Notes: generated by a model from the sequence alone, not told the origin. A stretch of DNA of 64,000 nt from Bradyrhizobium diazoefficiens (GCF_016612535.1 NZ_JAENXS010000001.1:1178001-1242000); one strand, 5' to 3'; positions 7,968 through 17,476 are shown, counted from the first letter of the stretch. Translations and numbers: made by a program.

Positions 7968-10900
7968 ATGGACGCCATTCCGTCACTCGACGCCTACGAG
8001 CTCTCCGACCGCTACGACCGCAAGGAGGGCCGTGTTTTCCTCACGGGCACGCAAGCCATCGTTCGCATCGCGCTCGACCAGATCAGGCGCGATCGTGCCG
8101 CGGGGCTGAACACCGCGGGCTTCATTTCCGGCTATCGAGGCTCGCCGCTCGGCGGCGTCGATCTCGAACTGTGGCGCATCCAGCAGCAATTGAAGCAGGA
8201 CCACATCGAATTCCTCCCCGCAGTGAACGAGGATCTCGCGGCAACCGCCGTGCTCGGCTCGCAACAGGTCGAAACCCAACCTGACCGCGAGGTCGATGGT
8301 GTGTTCGGGCTCTGGTACGGCAAGGGCCCCGGTGTCGATCGCTCCGGTGACGCGCTCAAGCACGGCAACGCGTACGGCTCCTCGCCGCATGGCGGCGTGC
8401 TAGTGGTCGCCGGCGACGACCATGGCTGCGTGTCGTCCTCCATGCCGCACCAATCCGATGTCGCCTTCATGAGTTGGTTCATGCCGACGCTGCATCCGGC
8501 CGATGTCGGCGAATATCTGGCATTCGGCGAATATGGGTACGCACTGAGCCGTTTCTCCGGCATGTGGGTCGGCTTCAAGGCGATCTCTGAGATCGTGGAA
8601 TCAGGTGGCTCCGTCGCACTACGCCCGCCGCGGCTGTTTCGCACGCCCGACTTCACACCGCCGCCAGGCGGCCTGCACTATCGCTGGCCCGACCTTCCCG
8701 GTCCGCAGATCGAGGAGCGGTTGGAAGCCAAGAAGCACGCGGTCTATGCCTTCGCGAAGGCCAATCCGATCGATCGCCACATCTACGATATCCCAGGCGC
8801 CACCTACGGCATCGTCACCACCGGCAAGGCACATCTCGACTTGATGGAGGCGCTACGGCTGATGGGGCTGGATGAAGCCGCCTGCCGCAACATCGGCATC
8901 GACGTCTACAAGGTCGGCATGGTCTGGCCGCTGGCGCTGCATGACGCCATGGATTTCGTGAAGGGCAAGCGCGAGATCCTGGTCGTCGAAGAGAAGCGCG
9001 GCATTATCGAGAGCCAGTTCAAGGAATATTTCTACGATTATCCGGGCGCGAAGCCCGAGCGCATGGTCGGCAAGCACGACGAAACCGGCGCGCGGCTGAT
9101 CTCCTGGACCGGCGAATTGTCGCCGCGTGCGCTCGCATCCGTGCTGGCACGGCGGCTCGATCCGATGTTTCCGGGCCTCAATCTCGCGGCGCGCGCAGCC
9201 GCGTTGCTGCCCGAGGCCGATCGCACGGTCAACGTCACAGGCGCGACGCGCACGCCGTATTTCTGCTCGGGATGTCCGCACAACACATCCACAAAGGTTC
9301 CGGAGGGCTCGAAAGCACTGGCCGGCATCGGCTGCCATTTCATGGCGAGCTGGATGGACCGGGAGACTTCGTCGCTGATCCAGATGGGCGGCGAAGGCGT
9401 CAATTGGGCGGCCTCGTCACGATTCACCGGCCACAAGCATATCTTCCAGAACCTCGGCGAAGGCACCTATTATCACTCCGGCTCGATGGCGATCCGCCAG
9501 GCGATCGCGGCCAAAGCCAACATCACCTACAAAATCCTGTTCAATGACGCCGTCGCCATGACCGGCGGCCAGCCGGTGGACGGCCCCGTCAGCGTGCATG
9601 CCATCGCGCATAGTGTCCGTGCCGAGGGGGTGACGCGCGTCGCGCTGGTGTCGGACGATCCCGCGCAATTCTTGCCGGCGGACCTTCCCATCGGCGCCAC
9701 GATCCATCCGCGCGAAGAGATGGACGCCGTGCAGCGCGAGTTGCGTAATGTCTCCGGCGTCTCGGTGCTGATCTATCAGCAGACCTGTGCGACAGAGAAA
9801 CGGCGCCGACGCAAGCGTGGCGAGATGGCCGATCCAAAACGCTTCGCCTATATCAACGACCTCGTCTGCGAGGGCTGCGGCGACTGCTCGGTCGAATCCA
9901 ATTGCCTTAGCGTCGAGCCGAAGGAGACGCCGTTCGGCCGCAAGCGCCAGATCAACCTATCCGCCTGCAACAAGGATTTTTCCTGCCTCAACGGCTTTTG
10001 CCCGAGCTTTGTCACCGTTGAAGGTGCGACGCGCCGGAAGAAGAGCGCGAGCCAGATCGACGCGGTCGGCCGCGCGGCTGCGCTTACTCTGCCAGCTCCC
10101 ATTGCGCTCGACCGCCCCTACGACCTGCTTGTGACCGGCGTCGGCGGCACCGGCGTGATCACGGTCGGCGCGCTGATCGGCATGGCCGCACATCTCGAAC
10201 GGCGCGGCGTCTCGGTGCTGGACTTCACCGGCTTTGCGCAAAAGTTCGGGCCTGTGCTGAGCTATATCCGGCTGGCTGCGTCACCCGAGGCGCTGCACCA
10301 GGTCCGCATCGATCAGGGCGCGGCCGATGCGCTGATCGGTTGCGACCTCGTCGTCAGCTCCTCGCCAAAAGCGTCCGGCACCTATCGGCGCGGCACGCGT
10401 GCCGCGGTCAACACCGCTGAGATGCCGACCGGCGACGTCGTCCGCTTCCGCGATGCCGATCTCGCCTCTGCTTCTCGCTTGCGCGCGATCGGTCACGTCA
10501 TCGGCACCGACCATCTCGACAGCATCAACGCCAACGCGCTGGCCGAACGCCTGCTCGGCGATGCCGTCTATGCGAACATCATCATGCTCGGCTTTGCCTG
10601 GCAACGCGGCTTGGTGCCAGTCTCGTTACCAGCGCTGTTACGCGCGATCGAGTTGAACGGCGTGGCTGTCGAACGCAATCAGCAGGCTTTTGCCTGGGGC
10701 CGCATCGCCGCCGCTGAACCGGACTTTCTGCCGAAAGCGGACCATGCGCCCGAGGCCGAAACGCTCGACCAGCTGATCGCCCGCCGTGCCGATTTTCTCA
10801 CGGCCTACCAGGACGGGGTTTATGCGGCGCGCTATCGAGCACTGGTCGCAAAAGTTCGTGCTGCCGAAGCTGTCCTCAACAGCGAGGCCCTTACCGAGGC

Positions 10901-11417
10901 CGTGGCCCGCGCTCTCTTCAAGCTGATGGCCTACAAGGATGAGTACGAGGTCGCGCGCCTACACATGCAGACCGGCTTTCTCGACGAGCTAAAGCGCGAG
11001 TTCGAGGAAGGCTTCAGCGTCCAATACCATCTCGCTCCACCGTTCCTGCCATCCAAGCACGACGCCCGCGGCCGCCCGCGCAAGCGCGCCTTCGGTCAGT
11101 GGATCCAGAGGCCGCTCGCCATACTGGCGCGGCTGAAGGCACTGCGCGGGACGCCGTTCGATCCGTTCGGCTATGCAGCCGACCGGCGGGCCGAGCGGGA
11201 GCTGATCGTCTGGTATGAAGGCTTGATCGAACGGATGCTCGACGGTCTCAACGCGGCCCATCTGCCCGATCTCATCACTATCGCAAAGGCGCCGATGGAT
11301 ATTCGCGGCTATGGCCCGGTGAAGGATGCCGCGGTCACGAAGGTACGATCGGAGACTGAGACGCTGCTCACGGATTTGGCAAGGTCGGCATCGCCAAAGA
11401 TGCAGGCCTATGGTTGA
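7968..11417 (+). CDS. Indolepyruvate ferredoxin oxidoreductase family protein (fused alpha/gamma subunits)
   Basis: 1149 residues. The N-terminal pyrimidine-binding and TPP domains (GFISGYRGSPLGGVD near 50, then CSGCPHNTST near 433 and GTYYHSGSMAIRQA) are followed by a ferredoxin-like iron-sulfur segment at about 630-670 (CEGCGDCSVESNC, then ACNKDFSCLNGFCPSF) and a gamma domain from about 720 (GVGGTGVITVGALIGMAA). These enzymes oxidatively decarboxylate arylpyruvates or other 2-keto acids to acyl-CoA with ferredoxin as electron acceptor. The single-chain form is typical of aerobic Proteobacteria. ATG 7968 was chosen because the protein aligns from MDAIPSLDAYELSDRY; an earlier ATG at 7932 is possible. 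The divergent Lrp gene is the likely regulator. Confidence 0.94.
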   Translation: MDAIPSLDAYELSDRYDRKEGRVFLTGTQAIVRIALDQIRRDRAAGLNTAGFISGYRGSPLGGVDLELWRIQQQLKQDHIEFLPAVNEDLAATAVLGSQQVETQPDREVDGVFGLWYGKGPGVDRSGDALKHGNAYGSSPHGGVLVVAGDDHGCVSSSMPHQSDVAFMSWFMPTLHPADVGEYLAFGEYGYALSRFSGMWVGFKAISEIVESGGSVALRPPRLFRTPDFTPPPGGLHYRWPDLPGPQIEERLEAKKHAVYAFAKANPIDRHIYDIPGATYGIVTTGKAHLDLMEALRLMGLDEAACRNIGIDVYKVGMVWPLALHDAMDFVKGKREILVVEEKRGIIESQFKEYFYDYPGAKPERMVGKHDETGARLISWTGELSPRALASVLARRLDPMFPGLNLAARAAALLPEADRTVNVTGATRTPYFCSGCPHNTSTKVPEGSKALAGIGCHFMASWMDRETSSLIQMGGEGVNWAASSRFTGHKHIFQNLGEGTYYHSGSMAIRQAIAAKANITYKILFNDAVAMTGGQPVDGPVSVHAIAHSVRAEGVTRVALVSDDPAQFLPADLPIGATIHPREEMDAVQRELRNVSGVSVLIYQQTCATEKRRRRKRGEMADPKRFAYINDLVCEGCGDCSVESNCLSVEPKETPFGRKRQINLSACNKDFSCLNGFCPSFVTVEGATRRKKSASQIDAVGRAAALTLPAPIALDRPYDLLVTGVGGTGVITVGALIGMAAHLERRGVSVLDFTGFAQKFGPVLSYIRLAASPEALHQVRIDQGAADALIGCDLVVSSSPKASGTYRRGTRAAVNTAEMPTGDVVRFRDADLASASRLRAIGHVIGTDHLDSINANALAERLLGDAVYANIIMLGFAWQRGLVPVSLPALLRAIELNGVAVERNQQAFAWGRIAAAEPDFLPKADHAPEAETLDQLIARRADFLTAYQDGVYAARYRALVAKVRAAEAVLNSEALTEAVARALFKLMAYKDEYEVARLHMQTGFLDELKREFEEGFSVQYHLAPPFLPSKHDARGRPRKRAFGQWIQRPLAILARLKALRGTPFDPFGYAADRRAERELIVWYEGLIERMLDGLNAAHLPDLITIAKAPMDIRGYGPVKDAAVTKVRSETETLLTDLARSASPKMQAYG

Positions 11418-11493
11418 CGTCGCGCCAGCGAGGCTCCAGCCTCCCCAATTGGAAGAGGCTCCCTCATGGAGCCTGGCAATCGGGTGGCGCATC

Positions 11494-12936
11494 ATGAATT
11501 TCGACCAGTTGACCCTGACCCGGGCCGCGGCCGAGCTCGCGGCCGGAAAAATCACGAGCCACGCGCTCACCTCCGAGGCCCTCGCCCGTGCCAAGGCCAA
11601 CGCCGACCTGAACGCCTTCGTTACGCTGGATGAAGAGGGCGCGCTGAAGGCTGCCGTCGCATTCGATACACAGGGCGCAGGCGCCGCGGGCGGGCCGCTC
11701 GGCGGCGTCCCCATCGTGATCAAGGACAACATCGAAGTCGCCGGACTGCCCTGCAGCGCTGGAACGCCGGGGCTGAAGACTTTCATTCCGCGCACTGACG
11801 CGCCTGTCGTGGCGAAGCTGCGTGCCGCGGGCGCGGTCATCATCGGCAAAACCAACATGCACGAGCTTGCTTTCGGCATCTCCGGCTACAATGCCGGGTT
11901 CAAGACCGGCCCCGAATACGGCGTGCGCAACGCCTATGACCGCTCGCTGATCGCCGGCGGCTCGTCTTCTGGCACAGGCGCGGCGATCGGTGCCAGGATC
12001 GTGGCGGGCGGGCTCGGCACCGACACCGGCGGGTCGGTACGCGTTCCCGCCGCGCTGAACGGATGCGCCTCGCTGCGACCGACTGTCGGCCGCTATCCGC
12101 AAGCCGGCATCGCGCCGATCTCGCATACCCGCGACACCGCAGGCCCGATGGCGGCCACCATGGCGGACGTCGCGCTGCTCGACCGCATCATTGCCGGCGG
12201 CGATGCGATCGGACCGGCCGATCTCAAACAGGTCCGTCTCGGCCTCGTGAACAGCATGCTGACGAACCTCGACGGGGACACGGAAGCCGCTTTCCCTGCC
12301 GCCCTCGCCCGATTGAAGGCGCAAGGCGTGACCGTGATCGATATCGAGATGCCGGAACTGGCCCAGCTCAACGGCCAGGTCGGATTTCCGGTCGCGCTCT
12401 ACGAGGCCTATGACGACATGGTCGCCTATCTCAAGCACACCGGCACAGGCGTGACCATCGAGGCCATGGTCGCGCAAATCGCGAGCCCCGACGTCAAGGG
12501 CACCTATGAGGGCCTGGTGCTGCCGCGCAAATTGCCGGCGTCCGACGGCAGCTTTGTCGATGCAAAGCCGCTTTACGACGAAGCCATCAATGTCGCGAGG
12601 CCCGCGCTCCAGGCGCTCTACCAGCAGGCCTTTGCAAACAACCGGCTCGACGCCATCGTCTTCCCGACCACGCCGCGGGTTGCGATCGCGTCCAATCCGG
12701 AGTCCAGCAGCCTCGAGAATTTCGGACTGTTCATCCAGAACACCGATCCCGGCAGCAATGCCGGCATTCCCGGCATCCAGATTCCAATCGCGCTCGGCGA
12801 GACCAGCAAATTGCCGATCGGATTGGAGCTCGACGGCCCCGCGGGTAGCGATCGCCACTTGCTTGCGATCGGCATGGCGCTTGAAGAACTGTTCGGACGG
12901 CTGCCGCCCCCCTTGCGAGTCACGAATACGGGTTGA
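11494..12936 (+). CDS. Amidase signature (AS) family amidase
   Basis: 480 residues. The AS fold carries the Ser-cisSer-Lys triad: lysine in VPIVIKDNIEV (near 78), serines in LIAGGSSSGTGAAIG (near 155) and GTDTGGSVRVPAALNG (near 178). Closest in style to the indoleacetamide hydrolase (AtzF/allophanate hydrolase-like) branch, but substrate cannot be assigned. If it hydrolyses an aryl-acetamide, it would sit logically beside the indolepyruvate oxidoreductase 76 bases upstream; this is inference. Its last 17 bases overlap the end of the convergent LysR gene at 12920. Confidence 0.9.
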   Translation: MNFDQLTLTRAAAELAAGKITSHALTSEALARAKANADLNAFVTLDEEGALKAAVAFDTQGAGAAGGPLGGVPIVIKDNIEVAGLPCSAGTPGLKTFIPRTDAPVVAKLRAAGAVIIGKTNMHELAFGISGYNAGFKTGPEYGVRNAYDRSLIAGGSSSGTGAAIGARIVAGGLGTDTGGSVRVPAALNGCASLRPTVGRYPQAGIAPISHTRDTAGPMAATMADVALLDRIIAGGDAIGPADLKQVRLGLVNSMLTNLDGDTEAAFPAALARLKAQGVTVIDIEMPELAQLNGQVGFPVALYEAYDDMVAYLKHTGTGVTIEAMVAQIASPDVKGTYEGLVLPRKLPASDGSFVDAKPLYDEAINVARPALQALYQQAFANNRLDAIVFPTTPRVAIASNPESSSLENFGLFIQNTDPGSNAGIPGIQIPIALGETSKLPIGLELDGPAGSDRHLLAIGMALEELFGRLPPPLRVTNTG

Positions 12937-13831
12937 TCAGCTTCTGCTGCTCAGCGCTGTGATGCACGAGCATGTCGATGAAGGTCCTCACCTTGGCCGA
13001 GAGATGATGGCGATGCGGGTAGACCGCGTTCATGGAAATTTCGACCGTACGATATTCGGGCAGCAGGCGGACGAGCCGGCCGGCTTCGAGATCGTCCTGC
13101 ACCAGAAATCCCGCCATCAGGCAGACGCCGGCGCCCTCCAGCGCCATCTTCCGCAACGCTTCGCCGCTGTTGGTGACAAGGCTGCCGGAAATGCGCACTG
13201 AGGCCGGCACGCCCTTGCGATCGATGAAGCGCCACTCGTCCCCGAACGGATAGTTCAGGTGGCGGCCGCAATTGTGCCCGGAGAGCTCGGCGAGCTGCTG
13301 GACCCGGCCATGCTTCTCGATATAGCCGTGTGAGCAGCACAGCACATGACGCCAGGTGGCAAGGCTGCGGACAATGAGGCTCGAATCCGGCGGCGGCGTC
13401 ATTCGCAGGGCGACGTCGTATCCCTCCTCGATCAGATCGATATCACCTTCCCCCATGCGCAGGTCGACCTTGACCTCCGGATAGGTGGACAGGAGCTTGG
13501 CCACCACGGTCGCGACGAAGGGCACCATGTGCGTGGCAGAGTGGATGCGAAGCGTGCCGCGCGGCACCGACTGCAACTCGCCGGCGATGTCGTCAGCCTG
13601 TTCGAGATCGGCGAGGATCTGCGTCGAGCGATCGTAATAGGCCTTGCCAATTTCGGTGAGGCTCACCTTGCGCGTGGTGCGGTTGAGCAGCCGCGCCCCG
13701 AGCCGGTCTTCCAGCGCCTGAACATGGTTGCTCACCATGGTCGTCGACATGTTGAGCCGCCGGGCCGCAGCCGAGAAGCCGCCGTTTTCGACCACCCGGA
13801 CAAAGGCCGTGAGGCTGGTAAAGCGGTCCAT
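12920..13831 (-). CDS. LysR family transcriptional regulator of the adjacent efflux pump
   Basis: 303 residues, CrgA/AaeR-like. The winged HTH covers about residues 1-60 (LTAFVRVVENGGFSAAARRL, VSNHVQALEDRLGARLLNRT), with the effector-binding domain from about 90 (GTLRIHSATHMVPFVATVVA). It is divergent from the EmrA-like gene at 13972, and the gap contains an exact ATTATCC-N9-GGATAAT palindrome that fits the LysR T-N11-A rule. It therefore probably regulates the pump and itself. The 3' end overlaps the amidase gene by 17 bases. Confidence 0.93.
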   Translation of the reverse strand: MDRFTSLTAFVRVVENGGFSAAARRLNMSTTMVSNHVQALEDRLGARLLNRTTRKVSLTEIGKAYYDRSTQILADLEQADDIAGELQSVPRGTLRIHSATHMVPFVATVVAKLLSTYPEVKVDLRMGEGDIDLIEEGYDVALRMTPPPDSSLIVRSLATWRHVLCCSHGYIEKHGRVQQLAELSGHNCGRHLNYPFGDEWRFIDRKGVPASVRISGSLVTNSGEALRKMALEGAGVCLMAGFLVQDDLEAGRLVRLLPEYRTVEISMNAVYPHRHHLSAKVRTFIDMLVHHSAEQQKLINPYS

Positions 13832-13843
13832 AGGTCAAGCTCC

Positions 13844-13891
13844 GATTATCCGCTCTCGCTGGATAATGCTTCCATTTCTTCCGGGATTATC
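13844..13891. promoter_or_regulatory. Candidate LysR operator: ATTATCC-N9-GGATAAT plus a third GATTATC half-site
   Basis: ATTATCC (13845-13851) and its exact complement GGATAAT (13861-13867) are separated by nine bases, and GATTATC recurs at 13885-13891. The element lies between the divergent LysR gene and the EmrA-like gene. The same heptamer occurs twice in the next intergenic gap before the EmrB-like gene. Spacing and symmetry match LysR-type operators; binding is inferred. Confidence 0.6.
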
Positions 13892-13971
13892 ACAAGCGGG
13901 GAGACAGCGCATCTTACGGCCATCAGCAGCGCACCGTTTGAACCGGGACGGCTGGGAATGTCGAGGATGCT

Positions 13972-15123
13972 ATGTCGAATGCGACTTATGTTACTGACAA
14001 AAATGAGAAAATAAACCTGCGCCCGTCCCTTCAGGCGGTCAAGCGGGCGGCCATCGGCCTGGCGCTGGCCCTTGGAGTCGCCGCCGCCGGCGACTTTGGC
14101 TACAATTACCTGACCACCGGCCGCTACCTCGAATCCACCGATGACGCCTATGTGAAGGCCGACTCCACCATCATCGCACCGAAGGTTTCGGGCTACATCG
14201 CCCAGGTGCTGGTTGGCGACAACGAAAAGGTTAAGGCGGGCCAGGTGCTGGCGAAGATCGACGACCGCGACTTCAAGGCGGCGCTTGGCCAGGCCCGCGC
14301 CGATGTCGCCGCCGCCGAAGCCTCGGTCCGCAACCTCGATGCCCAGCTCGAACTGCAACAGCCGATCATCGAGCAGAGCACGGCCGACGTTGCGGCGGCA
14401 GATGCCAATCTGAAATTCGCGCAGGAAGAGCGCGCCCGCTACGACGACCTCATGAAGTCGGGCTCCGGCACGATCCAGCGCGCGCAGCAGACCGATGCGG
14501 CGCTCCGCGCCAGCAACGCGCAATTGCAGCACGCCAAATCGGGCCTGGTGGCCGCGCAGCGCAAGGTCGACGTGCTGACCACCCAGCGCGCCCAGGCCAC
14601 GGCGCAGCTTGACCGCGCCCGCGCGGTCGCGGATCAAGCCGAGCTGAACCTGTCCTATACCGAGATCACCGCGCCGGTCGACGGCACGGTCGGCGCTCGC
14701 AGCTTGCGCATCGGCCAATATGTCCAGGCGGGCACGCAGTTGATGGCGGTGGTGCCGCTCGATGCAGTCTATGTGGTGGCGAATTTCAAGGAGACTCAGC
14801 TCACCCATGTCCGCGCCGGCCAGCCGGTCGAGCTTTACGTCGACAGTTTCCGGAACAAGCCCCTCCACGGCCATGTCGACAGCCTGTCGCCGGCGAGCGG
14901 TTTGGAATTCGCCCTGCTGCCACCCGACAATGCCACAGGCAACTTCACCAAGATCGTACAGCGCGTGCCGGTGAAGATCGTGCTCGACGACCACAGCCTG
15001 ACGGGCCTGCTGCGGCCCGGCATGTCGGCGGTGCCGACCGTCGATACCAAGGCGACCGTGGTGGCCGAGCGCGAGACAGCCAAGCGCGTTGTCGAAAACG
15101 CGCCGCACCCGAACGGCGGCTGA
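13972..15123 (+). CDS. HlyD/EmrA-type membrane fusion protein (efflux adaptor)
   Basis: 383 residues. A single N-terminal membrane anchor lies at about 25-45 (AAIGLALALGVAAAGDFGYN), then the biotinyl-lipoyl-like and barrel-sandwich segments (DDAYVKADSTIIAPKVSGYI, VLVGDNEKVKAGQVLAKIDD), a long alanine- and glutamine-rich alpha-hairpin (about 100-215), and the returning half ELNLSYTEITAPVDGTVGAR. Such adaptors bridge an inner-membrane MFS pump to an outer-membrane channel. The partner pump follows at 15240. No outer-membrane factor gene is adjacent. The divergent LysR gene at 12920 is the likely regulator. Confidence 0.92.
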   Translation: MSNATYVTDKNEKINLRPSLQAVKRAAIGLALALGVAAAGDFGYNYLTTGRYLESTDDAYVKADSTIIAPKVSGYIAQVLVGDNEKVKAGQVLAKIDDRDFKAALGQARADVAAAEASVRNLDAQLELQQPIIEQSTADVAAADANLKFAQEERARYDDLMKSGSGTIQRAQQTDAALRASNAQLQHAKSGLVAAQRKVDVLTTQRAQATAQLDRARAVADQAELNLSYTEITAPVDGTVGARSLRIGQYVQAGTQLMAVVPLDAVYVVANFKETQLTHVRAGQPVELYVDSFRNKPLHGHVDSLSPASGLEFALLPPDNATGNFTKIVQRVPVKIVLDDHSLTGLLRPGMSAVPTVDTKATVVAERETAKRVVENAPHPNGG

Positions 15124-15141
15124 CACGGAAAGGCCCGGCAG

Positions 15142-15189
15142 GATTATCAAGTTCTGCCGGATGATCCTTCCCAGACTTCCCTGATTATC
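15142..15189. promoter_or_regulatory. Second GATTATC cluster, before the EmrB-like gene
   Basis: Exact GATTATC heptamers lie at 15142-15148 and 15183-15189 in the 116-base gap between the adaptor and pump genes, with a partly palindromic GGATGATCC between them. They repeat the half-site of the LysR operator at 13844, suggesting that the regulator also acts here or that this is a second promoter. Confidence 0.45.
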
Positions 15190-15239
15190 GAAACCGTCCA
15201 CGTAACGCATCCTGTCTCCGTAACCGAGACGAGGCCTCC

Positions 15240-16859
15240 ATGAGCACGCTTCACCCGACCGTCAACGCCGCCTCCGCCGCCAACCTCGCCGCCCCGGCCG
15301 CGGCTCCCACAACGCCTGCCGTTTCCGCCAAGACCTGGATCGCGGTGATCGGCGCCACGCTCGGCGCCTTCATGGCGGTGCTGAACATCCAGATCGTCAA
15401 CGCCTCGCTCGCCGACATCCAGGGCGCGATCGGCGCCGGCATCGATGACGGCGGCTGGATCTCGACCTCCTATCTGATCGCCGAAATCGTGGTGATCCCG
15501 CTGTCCGGCTGGCTCGCCCAGGTGTTCTCGATCCGGATCTATCTGCTCACCAACGCGATCCTGTTCCTGGTTCTCTCAGCGGCCTGTGCACTGGCGCAGG
15601 ACCTGCCGCAGATGATCGTGCTGCGCGCCGTGCAAGGTTTTACCGGCGGCGTGCTCATTCCGATGGCGTTCACCCTCATCATCACGCTGCTGCCGCGTGC
15701 CAAGCAGCCGGTTGGTCTTGCCCTGTTCGCGCTGTCGGCGACGTTTGCACCCGCGATCGGCCCGACCATCGGCGGCTATCTCACCGAGAACTTTGGCTGG
15801 CAGTACATCTTCTACGTCAATCTTGCGCCCGGTGCGATCATGGTTGGCATGCTCTGGTACGCGCTCGACGCCAAGCCGATGAAGCTGTCGCTGCTCGGTG
15901 AGGGCGACTGGGCCGGCATCATCACCATGGCGATCGGGCTGTCCGCGCTTCAGACCGTGCTGGAGGAAGGCAACAAGGACGACTGGTTCGGCTCGCCCTT
16001 TATCGTCAAGCTGTCAATCATCGCAGTTGTGGCGCTGACCGCTTTTCTGATCATCGAGCTGACGGTGAGAAAGCCGCTGTTGAATTTGCGCCTGCTCGTG
16101 CGCCGCAATTTCGGCTTCGGCATGCTCGCGAACTTCCTGCTCGGCGTCGCGCTGTACGGCTCGGTGTTCATCCTGCCGCAATATCTGGCACGCATCCAGG
16201 GCTACAATTCCGAACAGATCGGCATGGTGCTGGCATGGACCGGATTGCCGCAGCTGCTGCTGATCCCGCTGGTGCCGCGCTTGATGCAGAAATTCGACGC
16301 GCGGATCATCATCGGCATCGGCTTCGTGCTGTTCGCAGGCTCCAACTTCATGAACATCTATATGACCAATGACTACGCAGCCGACCAGCTGCTGTGGCCC
16401 AACGTCGTCCGCGCCATCGGCCAGGCGCTGGTGATGGCGCCGCTGTCGGCGGTCGCCACCGCCGGCATCGAGCCGGAGAATGCGGGCTCGGCCTCCGGCC
16501 TGTTCAACATGATGCGCAATCTCGGCGGCGCCGTCGGCATCGCATTGCTCCAGACCGTACTGACCAAGCGCGAGCAGTATCATTCCAACGTGCTGATGCA
16601 GTCGGTCTCGGTGTTTGAGCAGGCCACCCGCACCCGGCTGGAGCAGCTCACGCAGTATTTCATCAATCACGGCGTGCTCGACCGTGCCGATGCCGCGCAT
16701 CGCGCCTATGTCGCGATCGGCCATGTCGTGCAGAAGCAGGCTTATATCTTTGCCTTCAGCGACACCTTCTATCTGCTCGGCCTGGCGCTGATCGTAGCCT
16801 TCGTCGCGGCCATGTTCCTGAAAAAGCCCGGCCAGGTCTCGGCCGATGGCGCCCACTGA
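15240..16859 (+). CDS. DHA2 family (EmrB/QacA-type) MFS drug:H+ antiporter
   Basis: 539 residues with about 14 hydrophobic segments, as expected for DHA2 transporters. Recognisable are WIAVIGATLGAFMAVLNIQ (TM1), DDGGWISTSYLIAEIVVIPL (the antiporter loop and TM2), QMIVLRAVQGFTGGVLIPM (TM4), TFAPAIGPTIGGYLTENFGW (motif C) and GSASGLFNMMRNLGGAVGIA. It pairs with the upstream EmrA-like adaptor in the standard order, 116 bases apart. Likely exports amphiphilic or aromatic toxic compounds across both membranes; the actual substrate is unknown. Confidence 0.93.
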   Translation: MSTLHPTVNAASAANLAAPAAAPTTPAVSAKTWIAVIGATLGAFMAVLNIQIVNASLADIQGAIGAGIDDGGWISTSYLIAEIVVIPLSGWLAQVFSIRIYLLTNAILFLVLSAACALAQDLPQMIVLRAVQGFTGGVLIPMAFTLIITLLPRAKQPVGLALFALSATFAPAIGPTIGGYLTENFGWQYIFYVNLAPGAIMVGMLWYALDAKPMKLSLLGEGDWAGIITMAIGLSALQTVLEEGNKDDWFGSPFIVKLSIIAVVALTAFLIIELTVRKPLLNLRLLVRRNFGFGMLANFLLGVALYGSVFILPQYLARIQGYNSEQIGMVLAWTGLPQLLLIPLVPRLMQKFDARIIIGIGFVLFAGSNFMNIYMTNDYAADQLLWPNVVRAIGQALVMAPLSAVATAGIEPENAGSASGLFNMMRNLGGAVGIALLQTVLTKREQYHSNVLMQSVSVFEQATRTRLEQLTQYFINHGVLDRADAAHRAYVAIGHVVQKQAYIFAFSDTFYLLGLALIVAFVAAMFLKKPGQVSADGAH

Positions 16860-16887
16860 TCTCTAACCCAGCAAAAGGAGAACGACC

Positions 16888-17349
16888 ATGAAACCCCGCA
16901 TGAATTTCTACCAGGCCGCGCCCGACACGATGAAAGCGCTGATGGCGCTTGAAGAGCAGATCCAGTCGACGGGCCTGGAGAAATCGCTGATCGAGCTCGT
17001 CAAGATCCGGGCGTCGCAGATCAACGGCTGCGCCTTCTGCATCAACATGCACACCGAGGATGCCCGCAAGCGCGGCGAGACCGAGCAGCGCATCTATCTG
17101 CTCAACGCCTGGCGCGAGTCCCCGCTCTACACCGACCGCGAGCGCGCCGCGCTGGCCTGGACCGAGTCGGTGACGCTGATCGCGGAGACGCGCGCACCCG
17201 ATGATGTCTACGCCGAAGCCCGCGCGCAGTTCTCCGAGGTAGAGACTGTGAACCTGACCGCGCTGATCGGGGCCATCAACGCCTGGAACAGGTTGGCGAT
17301 CGCGTTCCGCGCGGTGCATCCGGTGAAGGTGAAGGCATCGGTGGCGTAG
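16888..17349 (+). CDS. Carboxymuconolactone decarboxylase (CMD)/AhpD-like protein
   Basis: 153 residues, one CMD domain. The redox motif CAFCINMHTEDARKRGE at about 48-64 has the AhpD-type Cys-x-x-Cys and downstream histidine, so a peroxidase-like thiol activity is more likely than true decarboxylation. AAAGGAG precedes the ATG. It follows the efflux pump by 28 bases, so probably belongs to the same transcript and may detoxify oxidised pump substrates or peroxides (inference). Confidence 0.9.
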   Translation: MKPRMNFYQAAPDTMKALMALEEQIQSTGLEKSLIELVKIRASQINGCAFCINMHTEDARKRGETEQRIYLLNAWRESPLYTDRERAALAWTESVTLIAETRAPDDVYAEARAQFSEVETVNLTALIGAINAWNRLAIAFRAVHPVKVKASVA

Positions 17350-17371
17350 GCCGCGGCTCGCCGGCAAATCG

Positions 17372-17459
17372 CGTAGGGTGGATTAGCGAAGCGTAATCCA
17401 CCATCGGTTCCTCCGCGTTGAACAAGATGGTGGGTTACGCTTCGCTAACCCACCCTACG
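17372..17459. repeat. REP-like palindrome, GTAGGGTGGGTTA family (copy 1)
   Basis: Arms of about 34 bases (17372-17405 and 17426-17459) are near-perfect reverse complements; each is itself a stem built on GGTGGGTTA.CG..TAACCCACC. The same family recurs at 60479-60617. It sits between convergent genes, where it could also act as a bidirectional terminator. Such elements are dispersed in Bradyrhizobium genomes. Confidence 0.85.
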
Positions 17460-17476
17460 GTAGCGGAGCGCGCGGC

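Noticed and set aside
11464..12858. 464-codon open frame on the minus strand
   Set aside because: Antisense shadow of the amidase gene, whose catalytic triad is intact on the plus strand.
13846..15210. 454-codon open frame on the minus strand
   Set aside because: Antisense to the membrane fusion protein; no start signal and no recognisable domain.
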